A DNA stretch of 64,000 bases from Whitmania pigra (Eukaryota; Annelida; Clitellata; Hirudinida; Haemopidae), in assembly GCA_021613335.1 (NCBI GenBank), contig JAJTWR010000311.1, positions 372,001-436,000 of the forward strand. The letters run 5' to 3'. Under the pieces are notes generated by a model. The model did no database searches. It saw only the letters and a list, made by a program, of their open reading frames with translations, and was not told the DNA's origin. Shown in pieces: positions 49,930-61,089 of this stretch (position 1 is its first letter; every line of letters begins with the position of its first letter). Both the position numbers and the translations under genes were made by a program.

Positions 49930-52900
49930 ATGGCAACAATGGAATTATCAAGATTTAACAACTGCTCCTTTCCATCGATTAAGGACGGAATGGACAGCTA
50001 CATGGATTGTCACTCCCCTTTATTCACAAACAGGTCCAACTTCATCAACCACTCCAGTCATCTTGCAAGTCAAGTCTACGACGAGGAGAAGAATTCTTAC
50101 CTGTCCGACAAGACACTCTTCTGCCAAGGTTAGTTCCAGCGCCTTTCCAACGTGACTGTAATCTACGTCATGTATTATACATTACCATAATATTATGTAT
50201 TACCATTATGAATGCAAATATATGTTTATATGTTTAAAATGGCAACAACATTTACAATACAATGCAACATTTGTGAATTTTATTAAAAATCTCACGTCGA
50301 TGATGCAAGAGCCAATGAATACTGGTTAATTTTAGGAGGAGTTCCAACACAAATAAGTCAGTTTTATTGAATTCATTATTCTGCCAATGGAAACATTAGG
50401 TCGTCTGCTAAAAATTGCAAGCATTGGCAACGTATTTAAATTAATTAATATTCTTAGTAAGTAATATTATCGACATTAATAAATATAAAAATAAATTATT
50501 AACATTAATAATAATATTATTATTTCTTCGAAAGATATGGTGGATGATGTCGGCGATGACTGATGATGAAATCTTAACCATCTTTTGCCAGAATCAGAAT
50601 CTTACTAACTCAAACAAACGATGATGATGATAATGATGGTAGTGATGATAATATTGTTTAATATTGTTTTTATTTACATTTATATGTTATTTAGCATGAG
50701 ATTGTACATTAAAATGACAAAATGTCGCACGATGTTATTCGTCTGTTATTGGCGGACATTTAAATAATAATTCTTCAGAAAAAAACCCACTCCCAAATTT
50801 CCTCCAATGAAAGAGAGAAACTCCACTTTTGCAGCGGTTTTGTTCGTCGCCTTGGCAACGGGATTGTTTTGATCGAGGAAGTGACATGGAGCACGCTTCG
50901 AGACTTCCAAACATTGACGGAGATTTACGCCGAAGAACAAAGAAGATGAAACTTTTACGACCAACCTGTGTTTATTTCCTCAACTTTCAAGCAGACTTCA
51001 CATCTTCGAGGCGAATTGATGCTTAGCTGTTGTTGATGGAAAAGGAAAATTTTAAAATCGTTTAAAGTTTTATTGTGCTAAAATATAAATTCAGTTATTT
51101 CGTGATTAAGTTCTAACTAGGTATACATTATCAACTAACTAATATAATGATTAGTTTGGATTAATTAGTTAATATATTAGCGTAATTAATTCATTAACTA
51201 ATTTCTCATAATTCTCCAATTAAGAAAAACATTTGCACGTAATTACACTCACACGACGGCTTTATGAAGTATAATTTTTAAATCTTATCTCCCGAAACAA
51301 ATATCAACACGAGAATTACGAAGCTTCAAAAATAAACTTTTCGACGTTACCAGAATAAACATTGCCATGAAAACATTGGGTGTATCACTTTGGTTTTATA
51401 AAATTTTTAATTGCATTGCAATGTATGACTATTGTTTTATAAATGTTGTTATAAATTTTTAATTGCCGCCAAATCAGTCGTCAGTCAATGTTCTAATCGA
51501 GTTAATACTTCTGATATTTATCTCTTAATTCCGTGCTTTTGAAGTCACGTGCCACAGAATGACCTTTGACCTTTTGGTTATGTTCCAGGCAACTTATAAG
51601 TCCTTACCGGACTGATTTTATTGAACGACCAAATTTATGGCCTTCTTTGAACGGCGCCTTGGAGTTACTTTCTCATCAAAAAGCAAGGAAAGATAAACTT
51701 TTCTCATGAAGAGAATATTTAGGAATAATATTTAATGATTAGATACTATATTTAATATTTAAGAAATAGACACTATATTTAATATTTAAGAAATAGATAC
51801 TATATTTAATATTTAAGAAATAGATGCTATATTTAAAATTTAATAATTAGATAATATATTTTTAATATTTAAGAATCATCACATATTTAAATTTGAACAT
51901 CGTAGAGTTGCATTTCAATCCATTCAATCAATTAACCCTCATTGCTTCAGTTCATTTATTATTGTCATAATTGCTTCAACAAACAACATTCAACTTCAAC
52001 TTTCTACATCCAAAGAAAACGTTGGTGACTTTGACAACTTAAATTTTGAAATTTGTTGTTCTCGCAAATAATTAAATAAATAAATAAATAATAAACATTG
52101 AATTTATTTAAACATTCATCAATATTAAAAAATAATATTTCACAATATTTAAATTCATTAGAACCACTCATAATGCCCTTTATTCTAGGATGAAGAACAT
52201 TATTGGCAATGTTATCTTTCATCCAATTTGTATTTTTTTCTTGCGATAAAAAAAGTCGAAGACAAATTTTCGTTGAATGTCCTACTTACAACGGATGCTT
52301 TATTTCGAGTTAATTCTTTATCGTTCCTAAGTCCGATTGGGCGCCAATTGCCAGACTCCGTTGTGCATCAAATCATCGTTCGCGTGTTGCTCGAATTTCT
52401 CGAAAACTTTCTCAAAACTTCGATATGAATCGAGACGAGTTAATTATGTTTTATTATGTTTTATTATGTTTTATGCCATTGAAATCAAACAAACAGCGCG
52501 CTGTGTCTCGATGCGAATTAGTTTCGTTTACAAAGAAAAATTAAGAAACCGTTTTTAATGAAAGGGAATAAATTTTCAACTTCGTAGAATTTTATCGCAT
52601 CTGCTCGGCGAAATGTTGATGAAAAAAGTATTCGTGACACGTGACAGTGGCATCGGGAGGGGAGTGATTGGAGCAGTTGTTCTGCAAACTGTCATCCAAC
52701 TCAGCCACATCCAACTCGGCATAAAAACCTCTCGAATTGGGTCACATTTCCGACATTTCCATGCGGAAAGGTGCCAACAACTTCTAAGGTGGAATTCCAC
52801 GGCTATAAATTACGCGTTCATCACGAGCAACGCGCATTGGTTCGGGAATATTTATTTCTCTTATCATAGCCGCAGACGACTTCTATCACTTCGCTCAGAA

Positions 52901-55099
52901 TTCTTTGTTTTGGTTTCATTTCCAGTTTGAGTTTGAAGCCAAATAAAATTCATTATTGTTTAAGTACGTTAATTAATTGTTTATCGTTTACGTTCGAAGC
53001 GTTACCAACATTTTAATTATAGAAATAATTAAATGGGATATAAAAATTCACACACATTTGTAGGTAGTTGGCGATGTGTTACAAAACAGAACGGTGAGAA
53101 TCCGAATCAAGCATCCAAGCTGAAATCCTCACCCTGGCTTCAATGTGCCAGTTGCGGGGGTTCGGTCGAAGAGTTCAAAGTCCTTCGACACCCTGACCAT
53201 CCACTCTGCATCAAGTGCAGTCGATCGAAAACAAACGAGACTTCATCGAAAGTTTCCAAATCCAAAAATTCCTCCAAGACTTTCAACTCGGCACACCAAC
53301 TTACATCGTCTCAAGTTGACGTCTTGGGAAGCCATAAAAAAGGCATCAAGGTGAAATGATGCTAATATTCACTTCGGTCTCGAATGGTTGTAAATATAAG
53401 ATTTTAATATTAAAATGCCCTTAAAAGGGAATACAAGATTTTAATATTAAAATGCCCTTAAAAGGGAATACAAGATTTTAATATTAAAATGCCCTTAAAA
53501 GGGAATACAAGATTTTAATATTAAAATGTACCCTAAAAGGGAATACAAGATTTTAATATTAAAATGCCCTTAAAAGGGAATATAAGATTTTAATATTAAA
53601 ATGCCCTTAAAAGGGAATATAAGATTTTAATATTAAAATGCCCTTAAAAGGGAATATAAGATTTTAATATTAAAATGCCCTTAAAAGGGAATATAAGATT
53701 TTAATATTAAAATGCCCTTAAAAGGGAGGTTCAACGCGGAAGAAAGGCAGCGTCTGCAGCAACTGCGGAAGCTCGTCAAGCACTCTTTGGAGAAGAAACA
53801 TGGCTGGAGAAACAGTTTGCAACGCGTGCGGACTTTACCACAAACTCCACGGCGTTAGTACACCTTTTGAGGAACAAAATCAAAATGAAAATATTTTATT
53901 TTCAAGAATTTGTATTTTAGATCAACAGACCTATGACGATGCGTAAGGATGCAATTCAAACAAGGAAAAGAAAACCTAAAGTTATTAAAAGCACTCCAAA
54001 AAATCCATGCGAGAGTAAGCAAAAACAATACCGAATTTCCTATAAATTCATTGCTTTTTAAATTAAAATCTTCATAAAGCGCAACAAAATTACAGGTAAA
54101 ACGTCGTCCAACGCTGCGAAGATGGACATTGGTTGCAGTTTTCAGGCAACAAAAGAAAAGTCAAGGAAACTTCTGAAGCCTTCGACTGTTCTTTGTGATG
54201 CTTCTTACTATCCAGAGACTGTGAGAGATGCAGCCTTTTACTTTCAGAGCGACAAAAACGATTTGAGTGGCCAACAGTTTCCCTCCAACATCCAATTTCC
54301 TCCAATGACCAACCTCCTACAACAAACCTCTGCTTTTCAGTTCAGGAGCAGTCCTTCAACGTCCAATAACTACTACGAAGCCAACTTTAATTACAAAAGT
54401 TCAAAATATTCTGGCGGATTCATCGTAGGAGCGGGCTCTGCCAGTGGCATTTATCTGGGTCCGCAGTGGACGAACCACCAGCCATTCGAATGCGTCGAAT
54501 TGAACACCCCACCAAAGTTCGAAGGGTATTTTCAAAATTCCTTCGCGGGTCAGAACCCGCAGTCCGAATTCGTTCCTCTTGCCGATTATTCGACAACGTC
54601 GTGGAGTCGCCACAACAAATTTTACGACCTCCCGTTTTGTGGAGACTCATTTACCCCGACGACTAAAACGTCGATCTTCAACATTCCAAGCAATCCACTT
54701 CCCTTCGTTTCAACCTCATGCTGTCCAAACTACAATGGCGACTTCGAGACTTCACTGGAGGATCTGTACAGGGGACGAGATTTGAAAGTTAATAGCGACG
54801 ACGACAAAATGTCTTCCCCTCTCTGCAGGCAATTTGAATCGAAAATCTGTTCTCAGAGAGTCGATTATTCTGGTTGTTCGAGCGAGGAGCATTCGAGAAG
54901 CGACGAGTTTTTCGACTCGAGAGGAGAGCTTTACTGCGATTCGAGCAAGGTCCTTAACAACAACAACAACAGCAGCAACCCGAAAGCAGACAAAACCTCG
55001 ATGCAGTCCGATCTTCCCCTTTATGGAGTTGCTTCCATACCGATGGCCATCCCAGTCACTTCTGACGCCTCCAGCCTTGTTTTCAGAGCCGCCACATGA
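49930..55099 (+). CDS. GATA4/5/6-class transcription factor with degenerate N-finger
   Basis: Exons 49930-50128, 53064-53350, 53725-53853, 53921-54014 and 54096-55099 are in phase and encode 570 aa. The C-finger (exon 3) is intact: [20 protein letters not shown] then [13 protein letters not shown]. The next exon gives [20 protein letters not shown], the basic tail typical of the 4/5/6 class. Exon 2 sits where the N-finger should be and keeps C-x2-C-x17-C-x2-C ([20 protein letters not shown] then LCIKC), but has lost the LWRR and CNACGLY residues. The long C-terminus is Ser/Asn/Pro-rich. Family role: endoderm and heart/mesoderm specification. The intron before the C-finger exon is mostly a 37-bp minisatellite. 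AATAAA lies at 55115, 16 nt past the stop. The start is the ATG of [14 protein letters not shown], about 80 bp downstream of a TATA-like AATAAAAG. Confidence 0.92.
50846..50859 (+). promoter_or_regulatory. Perfect RFX X-box in GATA4/5/6 intron 1
   Basis: GTCGCCTTGGCAAC fits the palindromic X-box (GTNRCC, 2-bp spacer, RGNAAC) at every position. It lies in a GC-richer island about 720 bp downstream of exon 1. Confidence 0.45.
51546..51572. promoter_or_regulatory. E-box plus DR1 nuclear-receptor site, candidate enhancer
   Basis: CACGTG at 51546-51551 and TGACCTTTGACCT at 51560-51572. Read on the minus strand the latter is AGGTCA-A-AGGTCA, a perfect DR1 as bound by HNF4 or RXR dimers. The surrounding 150 bp in GATA4/5/6 intron 1 are GC-richer than the rest of the intron. 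Confidence 0.45.
51725..51875. repeat. Tandem repeat, about 29-bp unit
   Basis: Four to five copies of ACTATATTTAATATTTAAGA plus AATAGAT, degrading rightwards, in GATA4/5/6 intron 1. Confidence 0.8.
52801..52812 (+). promoter_or_regulatory. Possible internal TATA box of GATA4/5/6
   Basis: GGCTATAAATTA lies about 260 bp upstream of exon 2. An ATG at 53033 is in frame with exon 2 across the acceptor, so transcription from here could give a protein starting [10 protein letters not shown]. Confidence 0.3.
53399..53724. repeat. 37-bp minisatellite, nine copies, carrying a splice acceptor
   Basis: Nine head-to-tail near-identical 37-bp units, each with the perfect palindrome TTTTAATATTAAAA and then CCCTTAAAAGGGAA. 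They fill most of the intron before the GATA4/5/6 C-finger exon. The last unit runs straight into the exon: its AAAAG is the acceptor and the GGA that follows is the first codon. Confidence 0.95.
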
Positions 55100-55941
55100 A
55101 ATAGGATAATTTGTAATAAATGATTAACTTTATTTCATGGAATTTTATTACATCTAGTTGGAATTGAATTGTGAATGAATATTCACCAACGCTATTTATT
55201 TGTAAACGCTGTGTCAATATTCTGAGCAAAGGATGCGTAAGATGGATGTTCATGCGATTCTAGAACATTCATTCTTCGTGAATTCCATGCACGTTTAACG
55301 TATTATTATTATTAATATTAATATTACTAGTAAAAGTATTATTACTCATTTATTACGCTAATATTTGAAGCAACTTAATAAAAGACTTGAAATTTTTTTA
55401 CATTTCGTTGTTTTTTGCGCACTTCCTGCCATCTAGCGATTATTTGAGAATAGAATTTCTTTAAACTCGAGAATCCTTCGTTAGCAAATGCATGACTTTG
55501 TTATAATAAACGAGAATAGATGAAAACAAATCTTGAATGTGATGACAGCAAAGGACAAAACAATGAGTCATGCCCTTGTCATGTTTGTCTGGAGACATCC
55601 ATCCACTGCATCACCTGCCATTAATAATAGTTATTCCAGTGATGGTTAAGAATGAACTACTTTCCATTGGTTTGATGGTTATGCATTATTCATAAACCTG
55701 GTATTTATTATTCATGAGATTAAAGGCGCAGGCGGAGAAGAGAGCTTAGAACATTGTGAACTCTAGCAGTCGTTGGATTAACTTTATCATGTTCATCCTA
55801 TTCAAGGTCAGATTTATTTCCCTCCTGAGATTATTACAAGGCATAATTAATTTTTTTTTAATTATGGGCACAGGGTAAGCAGTAATATCGGGCGATGATT
55901 TCTTGTTCTTTCAAAAACCTGCTGAGTTCTCAACTTCTGCC
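55100..55941. other. Spacer between GATA4/5/6 and PKA
   Basis: GATA4/5/6 3' UTR with AATAAA at 55115 and 55377, followed by AT-rich sequence and the PKA upstream region. No exon is supported. Confidence 0.6.
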
Positions 55942-56236
55942 ATGACCGACATCATCGGAAAACTTCTTCGTCAGAAATCGAGAAGCAAATCTTTCAAGAA
56001 CTCACATCTTGGAAACTCCGAGCATGACTCCAACTGTGAGTGATGTTTGATTCATGTTTGCCACATTATTGCAAATTTAAAATAATAATTTCAACCATCA
56101 AATCATCAGCGCGTCTGTCAAAGTGTCACAAAACTCATCATTCTCGTCTTTGCAGGAATCGTCACTAATTTCATAACCATCATCATCGAAGTCATCGTCA
56201 TAGTCATCGTCATCGTCGTCGTCATCGTCATCATCG

Positions 56237-56271
<35 letters not shown>

Positions 56272-56817
56272 ATCATCATCATCGCAGTTATCGACGTTCC
56301 ATGAAAGAATGGAACGACAAATTGAATGATAAGCTGTTCGTATTAGCAAGTATAATTTCTGATTAATTGAAGCAGGTTCTTTTTCAGCCAATAAAATTTC
56401 ATTAGCACGCAGTCAGCACATTCCCCTCGACGTTAAGAAATTTTAAAACATCGACTGAATTTATTTTTTCAACCAGCGGCTAATTAATTTTTCTACTCGA
56501 GATCGATGATGCATCTCAATGATGAATGATTTCAAATTTTTTTTAGTTTATTATATTTATTTGTCAAAACAATTCGCAGGGTCATCTACATAAGACCACT
56601 TATGCAAATCTGTGCAATGGTTGCAGGTGTTCGAGAAAACAGGGTGCAAAGATAACAATGTTAGGCGATCACTTAATTAGGAGTTAATTTAATTAGGAGA
56701 TGATTATTGAGGTCAATGAGTGAGAGGCAGGATCTGAAGCCAGAGATTGATTTATTATCAAGGGTTCAATCTAAATCAAGTCATCAATTTCAATTTAATA
56801 ATAATAATAATAATAAC

Positions 56818-56913
<96 letters not shown>

Positions 56914-59900
56914 TAATAATAATAATAATAATAATTCCATTGTTATATTTTATACTCAGCAAATAATTTATCGTCACAGACAAGCTGATCCTACAGCAAA
57001 GCAAGGAGGACTTTGAAAAATTATGGCACAAGCAGCCAAAAGTAAGCGTTGGCAATTTAAACTAATTAATGAAATAAACAATGGCACCAAATAAAAAGCC
57101 ATTCATGGATAAACTAAAAGCTATTGAATTTAATTTATTCATTGTTAATTAACTTTCTAAATTGTGATTGAACCAATAACATCGCATATTCCACAAATTA
57201 CCACGTGACTGAGCAAGTGACGACTAATTATTTAAAAATTCTGTTTAATGATTCACATTCAAAAACATGAATGGATATTAATTATTTAATATTAATAATA
57301 ATTATTATAGTAATATTAATTAGATACTTCTGCAGTCATCTCAAGACTTAATGAAACCTCTAGATCACGTTATATATTTTTTTTAATTATTTTGTGGTCT
57401 GGTAAAGAATTGGATTAGAAAAGCATATTAATAACATGGATACTTAAACATAATTTGGAAATTCCGATTTCCCGTGTCATTCGAGCTTCGCCATTTCTGT
57501 TTGACATATTTTTATACCAACACAATATTTTTAAATGCTTTCAACGAGTTATTGACGAGCTTGAATTTGTTACAAAACAAAAATCACAAAGAAAAGTATA
57601 TTGCTCTTTAAAATTATAAATATTTAACTAGTAATGAAATCACATATCGAGAATGGGATTTTAATTCCGATGATGCATTGAAAAGATTCTCCTCCTTCTA
57701 AATGTTCTTCCTGTCATCTCTTCATCCATCAGTTCTTATCATTGGAGGTGTCGAAGGCTTCTTCCACCTACACGAGACCAGCAACATCTGTATACTTTCT
57801 CCAAGCATCCGGGTTTAACGAGAGCTTGTTTTCTAAGAAGGAGCAAACTTTCTGAGCCTTTGCGAATATTTTAAATATTTACTTTTTAATACTTACCATT
57901 CTTCTTAAATCGACCACTGTCAAAATTGTGATTTAATTCCGCATTGTTTGAACTATCAGTCGGACTGCGACTTTCTGTTGAGCAGAACAAATCGATTAAA
58001 TGCTTTATGGCTGAGTCGCCATTTCTCGCAATTTAAATGTAATAAATATGTCTGCATGTAACCAAATAAAGTAACTTGGTCAATAAACCAAGGTATTATT
58101 AAAAGTGCTGCTTATGAAACTAATGCTATAGTAATCTTACAACTATTAATCTTCATTGTAATAGGACTTGCCAGTTCAGCTACGAAGAAACGAATTAATA
58201 ACTTATTATTATGGATACTTATATTTTTTATTATAATTCATTAAAGTATTTAATTTCCAATCCAGCGTTAGTTTGCCATCTTTTTGTGGCAATTCTGTTC
58301 TTTTCGAAAGATTTACTTAAGCTTTGCAACGATAGAATTAGAATGGCTCATACGATCAATTACAAATCCGTAAAGACTTTGATTTGATTTGGCTCTGATT
58401 TATCATTGCGTCAACACCATCAGAATACTGCCAAGTTAGAAGATTTTGACCGCATTAAGACCATTGGCACTGGCTCGTTTGGGAGGGTGATGCTGGTTCA
58501 GAAGATTAATGACGATACCTATCATGCTATGAAGATTCTTGACAAGCAAAAGGTTTTGGATTGCAAAGTGTTTGTTGAATCTCATTAATATGCAACAATG
58601 TCTCGTCAGATTGTGAAGATGAAACAAATCGAACACACCATCTGCGAAAAGCGAATTCTGAGCTGCATTTCTTTTCCCCTCATCGTCAATCTCAACTACT
58701 CGTTCAAAGTCATTATTATTTTTTATGATTCTGCGCACAAAATAGGCATGAATTTTTTGTATCTAATTAAAGGATAACTCTTACTTGTACATGGTTCTCG
58801 AGTTTGTCAATGGAGGAGAAATGTTTTCTCATCTCAGAAAAAATGGACGCTTTAGGTTCAAATTAATTCTGTTGATCAATCGATTATTTAGTATTTATTA
58901 ATAAACTTTTCAATCAGCGAGGAACAGTCAAAGTTTTACGGATGTCAGATAGTTCTTGTGCTCGAGTATCTTCATAATCTCGATATTATATACAGAGATT
59001 TGAAACCAGAGAATTTACTCATTGATAAAAGCGGATATTTGAAGGTATGTTTTTCATTCATCGACATTTTAATCTATGCTATTTTATTATTATTCAATTA
59101 CGACAGTTCACTGATTTCGGATTTGCTAAGCTGGTGAAATCAAGAACATATACTCTTTGTGGCACACCGGAATATCTGGCCCCAGAAATAATACAAAATA
59201 AAGTTAAGTATTTCACTTCAATTAACAAACCATGTGATTTTTCTTTGACCGCTTAAATTCGCTCATATATTACGCCTTGTTAGATTACATCTTGGCTAAC
59301 TCCCATCCAAAAAATTGTTACTAGTCTAGCTGCCAGTGTGCATCTCGTACTTTACATGCGGCTCCACGAATTAACATATTTCCTTAAATTTGCATAAAAA
59401 AGGTAATAAAAGCAATAAAAATGATCATCACTTCGAGTTGTACGAGGGTTTGCCCCTCTGAAAAAAGCTGAAATAACGTCCGCGAAAAGCACCTTTGAAA
59501 ATCACATACAAAGAATTTTCAAAAAGCAATTCATTAACAAATTGTTTTAGGGATACAACAAATCTGTTGATTGGTGGGCTTTCGGAGTTCTTCTTTATGA
59601 AATGATATCAGGATACCCACCGTTTTTTGCCGATAATCCGATTCAGATCTACGAAAAGATAGTTGCTGGAAAGGTAGTTATTTCAATTTGAAATAATTTT
59701 TGTTGGCTTCAATAATAACTGTAGATGTAGTTCATTTATGTGACGCTCCTTCCCAAGGGAAGTGACACTGCGGTATGAGTTTCGAAGACAACACATTACG
59801 ACTGCTGCCAATACCGCCGTTTCTAAGTTGCACTTAATACATGTTTCATACTAATCTGCGTCGCAATTAAAAATTTTGGCCATGTCATAGGCACACGAAA

Positions 59901-60853
59901 AACTAAACTTGCTCCAATCAGGATGGCTTTTCCCCCAATCAATTCTCTGTGTACCCTTGATATGTCTTTGGTGTAAGCAATTCCCGCCGAAGGGGGGACT
60001 GGGGCAAACGTGCATTATTTTCGGGCCCGCCAAAGATTTTCTTAAAAGTATCAATCATGACGTGTTTTTTTCACATTACCAAAATGTCGTATTTGCGCCT
60101 ATGGTCCCGAAATTATATCTCATTTCTGTCGTTGACTAAATGATTCTAAAACTCTGATCATTTCGATAAAATTATTTTAATGGTTTTAAGGTCAGATTTT
60201 CTCCAAGCGTATCTGGCGAACCAAAAGATTTGATCAAGCACCTTCTCCAGGTTGATGTGACAAATCGGTTTGGAAACCTGAAAAATGGCGTCCAAGACGT
60301 CAAGCAGCACAAGTGGTTTGCAGATGTTGATTGGATGGCAATCTACGAGAAAAAAGTGTCTTTTTTGTTTATATTCTCTTGCTAAATATTTTGATATAAA
60401 ACCAATCTAATCACTTTTTTAACAGAGACCGTATGTTTAATACGACTACACCTCTGCTTAAAAGCTTTCCTCTTCAATGAAAGCTAATTTAATATTATAT
60501 TATAATATTGATATTAGTATTATTAATATTGAAGTAGCCTTAAGTAGTAGTACTATTTGGTTAATAGTTGTAACTAACTAATATCCTGAAAATGATTAGT
60601 GGTTTGCGACACAGTTGCCAAACTATTATCATTACGACAGCACCAACAAAACCAATAATAGTAAATACCAGAACTTGAGACACCTTTCTTTATCTAATCA
60701 ATTAATCAGATTACTTTAACTGTTTAGGTGCCGGCCTCTTTTACTCCACCGGAAAAAGACGAAGGTGACCCGAGCAACTTCGACGACTACGAAGAGGAAC
60801 CTCTCCGCATATCCATGAGTGAAAAATTCGCAGCGGAATTTGCCGAATTCTAG
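55942..60853 (+). CDS. cAMP-dependent protein kinase catalytic subunit, complete
   Basis: AGC-family Ser/Thr kinase, the catalytic subunit released from regulatory subunits by cAMP. Exons 55942-56035, 56980-57041, 58424-58552, 58610-58708, 58773-58855, 58918-59044, 59107-59202, 59551-59673, 60191-60355 and 60728-60853 are in phase and encode 367 aa. Key sites: GTGSFGRV (from 67), catalytic Lys in [10 protein letters not shown] (89), YRDLKPEN (Asp183), TDFGFAK (Asp201), activation-loop Thr in [15 protein letters not shown] (214), C-tail [19 protein letters not shown] and the terminal FAAEFAEF hydrophobic motif. The tail is PKA-C, not PRKX. Introns before NTAK and around the small 62-nt exon match the vertebrate PRKACA arrangement. 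The first exon ([18 protein letters not shown]) lacks the usual MGN myristoylation start; it is the least certain exon, though phase and donor fit. Confidence 0.95.
56175..56288. repeat. CATCGT microsatellite
   Basis: Mixed CAT/CGT trinucleotides in PKA intron 1. The poly-Asp frame on the minus strand is a by-product. Confidence 0.95.
56797..56935. repeat. AAT microsatellite
   Basis: AAT array in PKA intron 1, ending about 45 bp before the 62-nt exon 2. Confidence 0.97.
59452..59485 (-). mobile_element. Partial second copy of the hAT-like MITE
   Basis: GCCCCTCTGAAAAAAGCTGAAATAACGTCC corresponds, in reverse complement, to the left end of the element at 32754 (GCACCTCTGGACAAAGCTGAAATGACGTCC). 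Only one end is recognisable. In a PKA intron. Confidence 0.5.
59740..60060. mobile_element. Possible repeat insertion in a PKA intron
   Basis: GC-richer segment with CTTCCCAAGGGAAG near its left end and GGGGGGACTGGGGCAAACGT then TTTTCGGGCCCGCC near its right. Unlike the surrounding AT-rich intron and probably mobile-element derived; no TSD found. Confidence 0.3.
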
Positions 60854-61089
60854 CCAGGAATGCTCAGCCATGTATTTGATCAAAATTTAATCGTTGATTA
60901 CCATTTACAATCAAGCCATTCACCAAAATTGACTGAACCGCAATTATCGAGCAGTGCAAGTATTTCAAAATATTTGAATTAAATAAGTTGTTGGACCAAA
61001 CAACAACAACAACAAACAAGTGACATAATCATTTGTGTTTATAACCATTTTAGATTGAACTCAATTGAAAGTGTCAACATTTTGAAATG

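Noticed and set aside
53399..53724. CRISPR-like direct repeats
   Set aside because: The 37-bp units are contiguous with no spacers, and the locus is a eukaryotic intron. It is a minisatellite.
54401..54666. Several ORFs overlapping the last GATA4/5/6 exon in other frames
   Set aside because: They are shadows of the Ser/Asn-rich coding frame, which joins in phase to the finger exons.
60424..60480. Extra PKA exon after AACAG
   Set aside because: It would add four residues then a stop and delete the conserved C-tail. Joining 60355 to 60728 restores the full PKA tail in phase. A minor alternative end remains possible.
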